DNA from: Gnetum montanum
Taxonomy: Eukaryota; Streptophyta; Gnetopsida; Gnetales; Gnetaceae
NCBI GenBank assembly: GCA_015680685.1
Contig: MNCI01029312.1
Location: 460,266 to 493,324 of the forward strand
Length of the DNA stretch: 33,059 nucleotides
Direction: 5' to 3'
The position numbers and the translations under genes were made by a program. How positions within the stretch are numbered: the stretch's first letter is position 1; the number at the start of each line of letters is the position of its first letter. This document shows positions 10,935 to 21,584 of this stretch, piece after piece. The notes beneath the pieces were generated by a model, which worked only from the letters and a program-made list of their open reading frames with translations, made no database searches and had not been told where the DNA came from.

Positions 10935-12105
10935 TGACCTTTTAGTATGTTAAAACCTTAAGAAAAATGAAGAACATAAAATGTTGTGAAATACGGTGTT
11001 TTTGTAAGGCATTAAAGAGAGCTCAAAGAATGACATCTACAAAGAGATCTCTAAGTAGAGACTACAAGAACTCAAGGGAGCATGACCATGTAAAGAAGAC
11101 TACAACTTAAAATAAGATGCTCTAGTGATTAAAAGGAAGCTTCAAGAATCAAAGATCAAAAAAAGAGGATGTCTCTTAGAAGTAGAAGATGTCTTGGTCA
11201 AAGTGGAGTTGACTCAAAGAAGACATCTACCAAAAATAGGAGACATCTCCATTCAAGAGAAGACATCTCCATAGAGACATCCCAAATTTAGAAGAGATGT
11301 CTTCCTAGAATTGAAGTAATTTTTAGAGAGACATTCCAATCTCAAAAAATATGCCTATACTAGCTATTAGATAGTCGTTGCATGAATCCTCAGGTGATTT
11401 TAAAAACTTACAATCTATAAGAAGACTTCATTCTCTTGGGTATTGTGCAAGTGTTATGCATGAATTGTCATTATCAAAGCAATCATTGTATATTATTATT
11501 ATGTACTTCATTTGTAAAATCATTTGATTGATTGATTGTAGAAATGTGCTTCAAAGAAGAAGGACTTGTAATGTTATATTATATTCTTTACTTGTGATTT
11601 TATTTTTCTCTTGTAGTCCTATTAGGATTGATGTGATTCTTGTGAGAAGGCATCATCATTGAGCTTGTTGGGATCCTACAGAATTGAGTGTTTATGTAGC
11701 ATTAAAATACTTTAGAGAAAAGCTCAATTTGTGAAGGTTGTGGGATCCTTGAAACCTCATTCTAAGCTTGGTGCAACCTTGCAAGGCTCATTAGTTTTGT
11801 AGGGATGAAACACTCCAATAAAGAGATTAGAGCTTGTACAGGGTGTGGTGTCCTTCAAATCACTTCTAAGCTTGTTGGGACCTTATAGGGTTGAGAGTTA
11901 TTGTAGTAACAAAAATTTCCTTAGTGGAGATCAAGCTTTGTAAATTTTATGATGCCCTTAAAGCCAATTTTTGAGAAACAAAGTTTGGAAGTGTGTAAAG
12001 AATCAACCCTCTAAGTGTGGAGTACCCAAGTTGGGAAACCTTGTAAATTTTGAATGGGGTTTTTATGGCTACTTAATTTTGTTTAGGAAACTTACTCATC
12101 CTTTC
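10935..12105 (+). repeat. 3' LTR of the Copia element
   Basis: It aligns from TGACCTTTTAG through to CTTACTCATCC with the 5' LTR. The AGACATCT-type words (11160-11330), the TATA-like CTATAAG (11415-11421) and the three ~103-bp repeats are all kept. Many substitutions separate the two LTRs. The short ORF 11971-12174 is LTR sequence, not a gene. Confidence 0.88.
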
Positions 12106-12110
12106 CCTAT
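12106..12110. other. Target site duplication CCTAT (right)
   Basis: This matches CCTAT at 5305-5309 and closes the Copia insertion. Confidence 0.65.
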
Positions 12111-12790
12111 TGGTTCTCAATTCTCATTTCCCATATTAATTTATTTGGCCCTATTTCATTATGTTTTGGTTTGATTGACATTCATTGCTATATCATTTGG
12201 TTTTATTTGGCTTTATCTTCATTATTTTCTCATCATTTAGCCTTCTTTTGCTAGATTTTTCTATCATTTGGAAACTTTTGAACCTTAATTACCTTGGTTT
12301 GACATCAAAGGATGTCATTAGACATTAGTATAACCTTGTTTGACCATCTTGGACATCATTTGATGTTGTTTGATCATCATTTGATTTTCATTTGCCTCTA
12401 TTTATCATCATTTGGACCTTCATTTGTTGTCATTCCATGTTAGTTGGCCTTTGATTCACCTTATTTACCTAATCTTCTCTCTTATGACCTCTATTGACCA
12501 TGATTTGGTTATGTTTGACATCATTGAATGGGATTCAGTCATCACTTGATCTTCATTTGACCATATTCAACCATCATTTTTCCTTACTTTATACTATTTA
12601 ATCATTATTTTATTCTATTTTCTTTAACCAACCTCCTATAACCTTTGTTGATCATGTTTCACCTTGTTTGAACAATGAATTAAGTGCTTTTGCTTATCTA
12701 TGAATTATTACTAAAGTATTTTACATAACTTTGACATTATTTGATCATTTTATCATAAAAGTGTTATTTAATGTGCTTTTGGTTGATACA
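12111..12790 (+). repeat. TTTGACC/CATTTG-rich spacer of Tat-host
   Basis: Low-complexity sequence made of words such as ATCATTTG, TTTGACC, TTTGGCC and CATCATTTGACC without a strict period. The reverse complement of 17040-17500 in Tat2 has the same words in the same place in the module order. It is non-coding and lies directly before pol. Confidence 0.7.
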
Positions 12791-14048
12791 CAGTATTGGA
12801 GTATGGACACCTGGAAGTAACTTAGTTCTCCTTTAAGCCTAAGTGAACCTTAGGATGATGTTGAATGATTTATCAACCTTGATTTCTTAGATCTTGAGCC
12901 TAAGAGCACATTTGACCACATAGAATTTATAGAAAAGCCTTTTGAGTGGCCTGAAATCCTAGTTAAAATTCTTAACCCTAAGGCTAGCAACATTATTGAA
13001 GACTCTCTAGTTAAGGTTCCTTTTACAACACATAGTGGTGAGAAGAAAAGACTAAAATTAAGTTCCTCACTAGAATTTGAATAGGCTCAAGACATCATTA
13101 GAGTCCTCCAACACAACATTAAAGCCTTTGCCTAATCATATGAAGATATGCTAGATCTTGATCCACATCTAGTACAACATAACATCATAATCAACTAGAG
13201 CATTAAGCTAGTTAGGCAAAAGGTTCACAAGATTGGACCAAATTTAGCCTTGGTAGTTTGGATGAGATCATGAAACTGTATTAAGTTGGTTTCATTGTTG
13301 CTATCGGTTATGTAGATTGGGTGTTTAGCATAGTGATAGTTCCTAAAAATGGGAGTATACGTATCTACATCGATTTTCAAGATCTGAATAGGGTAACTAT
13401 TAAAGACAATTTTCCTTTAGCTAGTATTGGCCAACTTATTAATACTATGGCTAGACATGCCTTATTATCCTTCATGGATTAATTCTTGGGATGTAACCAA
13501 GTTAGGATTAACCTAGAGCATCAACTTTGTATAACCTTCATGATCCCTTTAGGGAATCTTTTGTTATACCATGATGCCCTTTAGTCTAAAGAATGCAAGC
13601 ACAACCTATTAATGAGAAATGATGTATATCTTTAGTGATTATATGCTAGGGTTACTTAATGAGTAGGTGGATGACATAGCTATTATATCCAAAAATGGCT
13701 GATGACCATGTTCATGACCTTGACATTGTGCTTAAAAAATGCCTTAAATACAAACTCAACCTTAACACTAAGAAGTGTATTTTTGTTGTTAAAACTAATA
13801 AGATGCATGGCTTGGTAGTGTTTGAAGGTGGGATACACATTGATCTTGATAAGGTTAAGATGATATCCAACTTCGTAGCACCAACTAACCTTAAGAAGCT
13901 TTGGGGATTGCAAGGTAGATTACAATTTATCCATAGGTTCATTGCTAACCTTATAGATAAATTACAACTAATGTAATACTTGCTTAAGAAATTAGTTCAC
14001 TATGAGTATATGGTTCAATGAAAAGAGGCCTATGAAAAACTTAAGTAT
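12791..14048 (+). pseudogene. Tat-host pol, part 1: linker and reverse transcriptase
   Basis: After a linker (12880-13070), the RT approach motif is read as FA-stop-SYEDMLDLDP (13127 onward). RT blocks follow: VFSIVIVPKNGS, IRIYIDFQDLNRVTIKDNFPLA, then ALLSFMD with the first catalytic Asp (13477-13479). The YVDD box reads stop-VDD, with TAG at 13664-13666 in place of Tyr. A frameshift follows before DDHVHDLDIVLKKCLKYKLNLNTKKC (13697 on), and the thumb/connection part runs to 13976. The start of RNase H (EAYEKLK-like) is cut at 14048 by Tat2. RT would copy element RNA into DNA; this copy is dead. Confidence 0.88.
14044..14048. other. Target site duplication AGTAT (left of Tat2)
   Basis: AGTAT precedes the Tat2 LTR; AGTAA follows the other LTR at 23030-23034. 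Four of five bases agree, which fits an old duplication with one substitution. Removing Tat2 plus one copy leaves the host pol reading in frame. Confidence 0.65.
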
Positions 14049-15537
14049 TGTTGGACCCAAAAAATTCAATTGCTAGAATGGAAACTAAAATATCCTATGT
14101 GCTAGGATAGTTTTAGCCTTGATTCCCAAGGGCCTCCAAAAAATGGAATTCAAGGCAACCTTGATAGTCTGGTCAATTAGCTAGGGATTTACAAAAGTGT
14201 CAATGAAAACATAAATGGAAATGTAAACTAAAATGAAAATGTAAACATAAATGAAACTAAGATCATAAATGGAAATGGAATTGTAGATCTGGAATGAAAA
14301 AAAACACAAAAATGAAAACATGAACTTAGATATGCATAACAATGAACAACTTTATTGAAACGAAAAGTAAAGTAGCAAGTTCAAAAGGTATAGATTTTGT
14401 GCTAGGTGAGCAAGAAGTTACTTGGAAGGATCTTGAAGTCTGTTGGAGCTGGCAGGTTGTGTTTTGCATCAAATTCCATGATTTAGATTCTTCTCATTTC
14501 TTATTTCCAACAACTCATAGTTTTCACCAAAATAAAGCAATTGTGGCACAAATGGTATTCTTTCTTTGGTGTAGTGATACTGTGTTGGGAATTTTTATGC
14601 CTACTATAGATACTAGTTATTTCCAAAGGGATTTCAAGGTTAGAAAGGCTCTGTAGGTTGCAAATTGGTTTTAGGTTATGAAACTCCTTTTTCCAAGTCA
14701 TGAAACTAGAATAAGGTGTTTACGATGGGTTTATATAGGTAATGGAATTTTTGTTTTTGGGCCTTGCACATCATGAGCATGATTACTGATAGATTGATGT
14801 CTATTTTTAGGTGTTAATGATTACAACCCTTAGCGTAGTTACCATTTATAGTAAGTTTGGAATACACCATAGCCACCAAAGCCCATTTGTTTACCATAAA
14901 TAGTAAATAGACTTTTGTGACTATGTTGATACCATCCCAACAATGCTAACCTAAATGGACTACACTGAAGTTGTTGGAAAATGCTAAAAATGATGGAACT
15001 ACCAAAACTAATAGAACTTCTATAATTGTTGAAACTATTAGAACTGATAGAACTACCAAAACTATTGAAGCGACTAGAACTATTAGAGCTATTGGAAATG
15101 ATAATGTCTACACTAGCCATGTTGCAACTACTAAAGACTTGGGGTAACTACACTAGCTATGTCTATGTTAGGTTTTGTGGTGACTATGCTATATTTTGGT
15201 TGAAAATGGAAAATCCCATCAATTTCATCTATGCTAGTGGGTAGATGGTTCTAGCATAGTTGAGGTTAATCCCCTTCAAAAACCCATGAAAATGACAAAT
15301 TTGGCAATACCCAAAGAATTTTTAGCCTTCCCAAGTTCAAATATAGACATCAGGTAACCTTTTACACTTGCAAAGTAAGATAACAGTAACTTCTAAGGCA
15401 TTTGTTAGCTCCAAAAGCTAAATTATGCAAAATTGTGGCTCATGGATTGTAAATCTTGCATTTATAATAAATTCTTACTGTAAGTGGGAAAATGAAGGTT
15501 ATAAATTAGCAACATGAATTTTCTTAATGGTGTTTCA
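14049..15537 (-). repeat. 3' LTR of Tat2
   Basis: The + strand begins TGTTGGAC and ends GTGTTTCA, so the LTR has TG...CA ends in both orientations. It aligns along its length with 21585-23029. It includes words such as CTATGCTAGTGG and GTGACTATG like those in the family arrays. A Ser/Asn-coding simple repeat (AACTATTAGA-like, 14990-15110) is longer here than in the other LTR and makes this LTR about 45 bp longer. Small ORFs within it are not genes. Confidence 0.88.
14728..14738 (-). promoter_or_regulatory. TATA box of the Tat2 3' LTR
   Basis: On the minus strand the sequence CCTATATAAACCC reads as a good TATA box. The other LTR has CCTATATATATCC at the same place (22249-22261). Conservation in both LTRs supports a promoter role in the ancestor. 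Confidence 0.55.
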
Positions 15538-16652
15538 TTGGTTCCTCTTTGTTGATGTTTGAAGGATTAACTCCAAAGACATTGGCAAAGAATACAAAAC
15601 ACTAGTGCAGGTCCATCACCAATGTTCCCTATCTATGCTTGATTCAGTAGTGCCAAACCATGCCAAAGAGTGCTCATGATGATGGGATAAGGTTATGATA
15701 AGGTAATAAATGGTAATTATAGTATTTAGCTATAACGAAATGGTGATAAGAATTAATAGTGAATCCCAAATGTTGACATCATGGCTATGATATGACATCA
15801 ACATGTTTGTCCATTAATTAAGGCTTCATACATTGTGCTTTCAAAGTGTTGGTCACTTAGCAATGTGTTTGAGAAACCAACACCTCACTCCAAGGTTTCT
15901 TTGGCCATTAGGCTTCTTCCTTTGCATGTTTGGTTTCATTGGATTGTTTATTTGGGTTTCATTAGCTATTTATCATCTTGGCAATTTACTTCCCCTTTGA
16001 AACCTTCATTGGCTTTCTTTGCCAAGGCTTGGTTTGGTTTGGTTTTTCTATAGAATGAGATGTGTTACATTCAATAGACTTGATGATGGAGCATGATGAG
16101 GGAATGTCATATGACCATAATGCATGAGTTCCAAAAATAGGTCATCATTATTTTTTAGGGTGATGAAGGTTATGATCAGGCTATGGGATTGGGCTCAAGG
16201 GAATGATAACAACAATGATGTGGAATAAGTGCTCTTGACATATCAAGATAAATTCATCAAATCTTGTGCATCTAGGTCACATGATAACTTGCTACTATAA
16301 TGAGTTACATAGTTGTGATGACATAAAGCTTCATCCTACAAGCACAACTCCAAGAGAACAAGAAAAAAAGATAAAGAATACATGTTGTTAATGAGTAGGC
16401 CACACTAGATAACCAACAACCCAAGTCACAATATGTTACCATTGCCACAAAATAAAGAGATCTATGTGATGTGCATTAGATTTACAAAGTTCTATAGTTC
16501 ATTAATTGTGCCAAATAAGGAGAGAGAGATAGAGCATGCAAGCTCTCTTGTTGTCCATCATCAAAGTCATCAACATCAGTCATTTATTACAACTTGTCAA
16601 TTATGGTAAACAATGCTACAAGAAAACATGTGAGTGTTATATGTAATCAGGG
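15538..16652 (-). other. 3' untranslated part of Tat2, homologous to 25213-26303
   Basis: The reverse complement matches Tat-host 25230-26303 throughout. Shared words include AATGGCCAAAGAAACCTTGG, GTGCTTGTAGGATGA, AATGAACTA and ACAACCTTATCCCA. The polypurine site next to the LTR reads CAACAAAGAGGAACCAA (15538-15554 on the minus strand), a weakened form of the host tract. No ORF is credible here. Confidence 0.8.
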
Positions 16653-17000
16653 CTAGGTGATGGCTTTAATGTTATATTACAAGGGTTTGATGATGTCATG
16701 AGTAGTGCTAAGTCCTAGTGAGGAACTTGGTTTCATGTGTTTTCTTCTCACCACTGTTGTCTTAGATGGAAACTTTGAAAAAGGGACCCTCTGTGATGGC
16801 TTGAAGGTTAATGATCATCAAACTACTTTAGGATGTTAATTTTGTATGATAGAATGGTCTTGAGGCTTAGTGTTTGGATATTTTAGGTCAACTTGGTCTT
16901 ATAACATCACAAGAGGGATCCATGTAGGCTTCAAGGATAGTTAAATTTTTCTCCTTGTTCTCTTGGCTCATTCCTGTATGACAACATAAGCACATCAAGT
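16653..17000 (-). pseudogene. Remnant of the pol start in Tat2, cut by a deletion
   Basis: The reverse complement reads AGTGGTGAGAAGAAAA, AAGTTCCTCACTAG, then ATTAAAGCCATCACCTAG. It matches Tat-host 13034-13135, the linker just before RT. At about 16653 the match to pol stops and the next bases match the 3' untranslated part near 25200-25240. The lost interval corresponds to the whole RT, RNase H and integrase section. Confidence 0.75.
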
Positions 17001-17039
17001 GTCACCTATGCCAACATGATATAAAATATCTTAGTAACT

Positions 17040-17500
17040 ATGCAAACACATGCTATTTCAATTACAAACAAAATGTAAACAAGGTTAACCAAGGCTCTAA
17101 GAGGTAGGTAAAGACAAATAGGATGGAACAAAGGATAAATAAAGGCTACATAAAGGTCAATCAATGTCAAAAAAAGTTGAAGCATAATGAAGTACAAGAA
17201 ATAAGGCCAAACATGGGTAACTAAGATTACATTTTCTAGTTTAAGGCCTTAGCGGGCCATGTTGCCAGTTTAAGGCCTTGGTAGGGCATAATTACATGGT
17301 GTTAAATGATGGTCAGGAATTGTCAAACGTCATCACTTAATACGAATCAAAGGATAAAAAAAAAGAATTAACAGAGGCCATAACATAAAAAATAACATCA
17401 CTTAACATGAAATTGAAGTGATGTAAAGGCCAAATAAGGTCAATTGATGGTAATAAAGGTCAATAATGCATAACAAGATCAAAAGCAGTCAAAACACTAT
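17040..17500 (-). repeat. TTTGACC-rich spacer of Tat2
   Basis: The minus strand is rich in TTGACCTTTAT, ATTTGGCC and CATCATTTAAC words, like the host spacer at 12111-12790. The short ORF at 17006-17197 arises from this low-complexity DNA. Confidence 0.65.
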
Positions 17501-17804
17501 GGAATATGGCCAAATCAGTTAGAATTTAATACATCTGGTAAAATATGGTGAATATTGATTAAAAAGAGTTTCCATTTTAGAAATGTAAATAGAAACAAAA
17601 ATAAAAATAAACATAGAAATGGAAATAGGAATAGAAAAAAAATACATGTGGTAAAATACGATTAATATTAGTTAAATAGGATTAGATTTTGCTAGTGTTA
17701 GGTCTTAGTAGGCCTTGGTATGGGGCTATAGGGTTGACAAGGAAGTTTGGACACATGGGGAGATCATTCGAAGGCTATTTTAAGGTAAAATTAATAAATT
17801 TTCT
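17501..17804 (-). other. Conserved post-array block of Tat2 with a simple repeat
   Basis: The minus strand carries CTCCCCATGTGTCCAAACT, CCAAGGCCTACTAAGACCT, CTAGCAAAA and TTTTACCAC, matching Tat-host 5181-5300 in order. Between 17560 and 17650 there is an expanded TTTCTATTT/CATTTC simple repeat that the host lacks. Confidence 0.72.
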
Positions 17805-18446
17805 TATGACTACACTAGGCTCTACTTGTGACTACCTTGGTCCAGCATAGTCATGTATTATAGTCATGCATTTCCTTGTGTAGTCAACACTAATGGGTAG
17901 TTTCCTACTACCTATATGGTTACTTTTGAGCTCTTTATGGTCTTAATAACTAGTGCAAGGGGTTATTATTAAGGATTGGTAAGTTTTGGCTCTATTTTCT
18001 ACCTTCCAGAAGCTAAAAATGATGTTTCCATTGGTGACTACGTTGGGCCACCACAGTTAAGGTAGGTCCCAATGTAGTCACATGGAATAAGTGAATTACT
18101 AGGATTCTAGGGTTGTTCTTAGGTCTTTGCTAGCTTCCCAAGACAATGTAGGGTCATTGAAGGATTGAATCAACTACTTGAATATCAAAATTAGGTAACA
18201 GAAGTTGGTTTTATGGCATTTCCCATCAAACTACACTAGGCTAGTGTAGTCATGCATGGTGTTAATGTAGTTGAGTGGAATTTGGTATTTCTAGGGCCAA
18301 AACAAAGTGAAAGTATAGCTAGATGAAGTGGAATAGGGTTTTGGGCTTCCTAAGTTAGTTTTGGATCATTTTGAGTGGCATAGTGGTGGTAAACCTTTCC
18401 ACCAAGCATGTTTTCATTATGACTACACTAGGCTAGTGTAGTCATA
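17805..18446 (-). repeat. ~190-bp tandem array of Tat2 with CTAG palindromes
   Basis: Cores near 17805, 18032, 18229 and 18418 are spaced 227, 197 and 189 bp. The last is a perfect palindrome with 14-bp arms (TATGACTACACTAG, one central G, CTAGTGTAGTCATA; 18418-18446). The host array has the same kind of core centred on CTAGCTAG. The shared 12-mer ACTATGCTGGAC links the two arrays (4534 region and the minus strand near 17850). Confidence 0.75.
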
Positions 18447-18883
18447 GACTTCCCAAGTGAAGCCATGCATAGAATATGATTTGAGGTAAGTTTCCATGCC
18501 TAATTGACCATGCTAATATACTTTTGGGGTCACTAGATGTAGTTGATCTTGGTGTAGGTTGTTTCAAAGCCTTTTATCATTGGTTACCTTCAATGGACTT
18601 CATTATTGGTTTGGTGACAAGTTGATTTCTTCATTGCTCTAATGATGATTTCTTGCTAACTTTTGAGTTGTGGGGCATAATTAGTGGGTCATTGTGGTCT
18701 TACTTGTCAAAGGTGGAGGAAATTAGATAAAAAATCCTTAGGCTTTGGAGGATTGGTATCTCATTGATTACATTATGATGTTGAAGCCACTGAAGGAGGG
18801 ACACATATGATGAAAGGCTTCTTAGGGGCAGGAGAATGTAATACCCTTATGATGAAGGGCTCTTAAGGCTTTTTGTTTTGAGG
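18447..18883 (-). other. Spacer between gag and array in Tat2
   Basis: About 440 bp with no recognised domain. Stops occur in all frames of the minus strand. It links the end of gag with the tandem array. No clear counterpart was found upstream of 3060 in Tat-host. Confidence 0.4.
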
Positions 18884-21019
18884 CTATGATGGTATCCTAA
18901 TGACAAAAAATTTCCTATGAGGATTAGACCATTTGGTTTCTCTGAATGAAGCTATAGTGTAAGAGTTGTTATTGGTGCTTAGAGAGTTGGGCTCATTCAA
19001 TACCAAATCTCTATGATCTATCATCTTCTGGAGGTCATCCTTTAATGCTAGGAAAAAATTGGTATTATGGCCAGCCATTTGATGATAATGAAAATACCTA
19101 TCTAGTCTAAAGAATTATGGTATCTTTGGATCATTTGTTGTAGCTATTGTTGGGTCCCAAGCTATGTCAAAAAGACAATCATGCCTTGTATGATTTTCTT
19201 TAGACATTTTCATATGTTGTATATAGTTGTCTTTAAGAACTATTCTGGAAGCTTAGAGGGCTTCATAGGCAACCTTATGTACTTAGACCTATCCTTATAG
19301 CAAAATTTTGGTCTTGTTTGATTTGGATCATAGGAAATTGATGGTTGTGATGAGTCTCAAGATGTGTTGTAAGGTAGTGACCCCTACTTCTCTACTTGTT
19401 TTGACTCTTTTGTCACTGTAGCCACAATTGTATGTTCTTTCTTGGTTTTATCCCTATTCCTTCTTTCATGTTTATTTTTATAGGACACATAGGCTAGGTT
19501 AGTACTTGCCTTAATTGCCTCCTCAATGTGTCCTATAAAAATAGTGAGAAGGCTTGGCTTAGTGATTGAGGCTCTAGGTAGTAAAGATTTGAATTGATAA
19601 AGTTATTTACTGCTCCTTTGTAGATGGCCAATACGTGAGTTTTAGTAATAGGTTCTAGAATATCGTTAAGTGTTGAGTTCCATCTTTGAATGAACCTTTT
19701 AATCATTTTAAGTGGGCCCTTCTTCACCTTCATTAGTTGATCCAATGTGGCATCCAACATCAAGTTGTATCTAAAGTAGTTGACAAATTGGTCTATTGAG
19801 CTCTCAAGGAAAGAGATGAAACCCCTAGGGAAGGTTTGATACCAATCTAAATCCTTTTGCTTAAGGAACATGGGAAAAATCTATAGTAGCATATAAGTCC
19901 AAGCTTGTAAAAATAGGTATCCAAATAAGAAGGTGACTAGGTGTGCATTAGCATTCCCTTCATCATTGTATTTGGTAAAGTTTGGTATGGGCATGCTAGT
20001 GGACAAGGTTATTTGATGTACCATAGGGCTTATAGGATCATCTTGGTAGAAATCTAGAACCATGACCATCTAATTTATATTGGCCTTAGGTTTTTGCAAC
20101 TCTTTGGTAAGATCTTGGATCATTTGAAAGGCTTAATCCAAGCCTTGGGGCATCCTTGTAGGTTGTGGTGCTTATATCAATGGTTGAGGAGGAAGTTGTA
20201 AAGCTTCAAGATGTACAATTAACATTGGCATAGAGGGGAGAGGTTGTGTGACCACTGTTGTAGGTGGGTTAAATAAGGAGAAAGAAGTTTGAGTTGGAAC
20301 TTGTGGTATGAAGGGTATGAAAGGAGTATGAAAGGCATGTATTTCTTGGGGTCCCAATGAGGGTCTTCCTAGTAAGAAAAAAGGAGATGATAACGTAGAC
20401 ATCACCAATAATAGGTGAATGGAGTAAGGTTGTGTGGCAAAGGATATCAACAAGAACAAGGTGGTGGATTGAGAACTGAGTTGTGTGTAGTATGTGGTGA
20501 TGATGGGTATGGACCAAAACATGGTAGGATGGATAGAAGGAGAGTTGGGTTGAGGGACATTTTCCATGAATGAGGTAATAGACATGGAGTTCAACATCGT
20601 GGTTTGGGAAGTTGAATATTATAAAAGACTTCCAATGAAGGTGTCTAGCTCTTGTTTGACCTCGAACTTAGCTTCCTCTTCTTAACAATCCTCTAAGATA
20701 ATTCCCTCACTAAAATCATTGACTTTTATGAGTTGTATGAGCATTTTTGCATAAAATTTTGTGAATGGAATTTGGTCATAAAGGATGTTATGTATTCTTT
20801 CCCATCTTGGTGTATGGTTTCAAATTGGTGGTTGGTGTTAGATTTGAAACATGGTATTAAAAGACCAACTTGCATCTTTGCATAGACAAAGTTGTATAAC
20901 TCCTCATTAATGATTGCAAAATCCAAGTTTTTTCCTCTTTGCCTAACTGATCATCTTCGTTCTATGACCATAGGGTCTTTCAAGTCATAGACATGAGCTA
21001 CATCTTGGTTGGATGTCAT
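18884..21019 (-). pseudogene. Gypsy gag pseudogene of Tat2
   Basis: From ATG at 21019 (MTSNQDVAHVYDLKDPM) the frame continues with a stop through 20926-20726, then shifts. Three pieces, 20597-20172, 20069-19881 and 19871-19533, share one frame. They hold a Pro/Ser/Thr-rich N-terminal part, then IPNFTKYNDEGNANAHLVTF, then DWYQTFPRGFI and LDQLMKVKKGPLKMIKRFIQRW. That is the order of the retrotransposon gag capsid domain (PF03732 type). After another shift, 19078-18884 gives YHQMAGHNTNFFLALKDDLQKMID, matching the HxxxGH...LK end of Tat gag. Gag would form the particle. At least one stop lies in the main frame. Confidence 0.82.
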
Positions 21020-21562
21020 GTTTATTAGTTTAAGGAGCAAGATGGTTGATCGGCTAAAGGACATTGTCAAAGAGATGGTTTTAATATTTTTTACTATTTT
21101 TAGTAAATACTATAGTCAATGGGTTTATCCACAAACATAGTTGGCTATAAATAGAAAGAAAATAAGAAAATTACTACTATAAAATACTATGTAGTAGAAT
21201 TCCATGTATTATGTAATAGACAAGATTTAAGATGGTAATTCACACTACTCTAGATCTTTCCACTAAATTCCACAGCGAATGGAAATGGATTTCTAGAATG
21301 GAAATGAATTTTAAAATGGAAATGTGTTTTTGAGGTAAACTACATTAGTTCCTAGAAAATTAGCAATTGCTATGAAATTACAATGAAAATCCAATTCAAT
21401 TACCACAACTCTACTATGGTATGTGGGAAAGGATTTGGGTAGCAAATGTTGGTTTTACCAAAATGTGTTAGCAAGTTTTAAAGTTGATAATGTAACAAAC
21501 TTGAAAAAGGTTTTTTAGAAAATATTGAAAAAGGGGTTTTAGCTAAGAATTTGGGTGGAGGC
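21020..21562 (-). other. 5' leader of Tat2
   Basis: Untranslated DNA between the primer-binding region and the gag ATG. It contains spaced GGAAATG words (21270-21330) and no domain. Confidence 0.5.
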
Positions 21563-21584
21563 TCTCCTTCTAGTGCTAGAACAA
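21563..21584 (-). other. Probable primer-binding region of Tat2
   Basis: Directly after the 5' LTR on the minus strand the sequence reads TTGTTCTAGCACTAGAAGGA. It resembles, from memory, the TGGCGCTAGAAGGAG-type primer-binding region of Tat elements, with CpG-related changes. The primer tRNA cannot be stated. Confidence 0.45.

Larger units (their letters stand above)
5310..12105 (+). mobile_element. Ty1/Copia (SIRE/Maximus-like) non-autonomous LTR retrotransposon
   Basis: A 6.8-kb element with two ~1.15-kb LTRs (5310-6459 and 10935-12105), a Met-tRNA-type primer-binding site just after the first LTR, and an AAAAAGGGGGAGA polypurine tract just before the second. The inside has a degenerate gag followed by an unrelated ORF. 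No protease, integrase, RT or RNase H was seen in the 4.5-kb interior. The element would therefore have depended on enzymes from an autonomous relative. The LTRs differ at many positions, so the insertion is old. It lies between the array and pol of Tat-host. Confidence 0.85.

Noticed and set aside
13683-13942. Two minus-strand 76-codon ORFs
   Set aside because: Both are antisense shadows of the RT frame at 13695-13976.
14839-15244. Ser/Asn-rich and Leu-rich ORFs as small genes
   Set aside because: They are translations of a simple repeat inside the Tat2 LTR.
20269-20517. His-rich 82-codon ORF
   Set aside because: It is a shifted frame over the gag N-terminal part (20597-20172), which shares frame with the capsid pieces.
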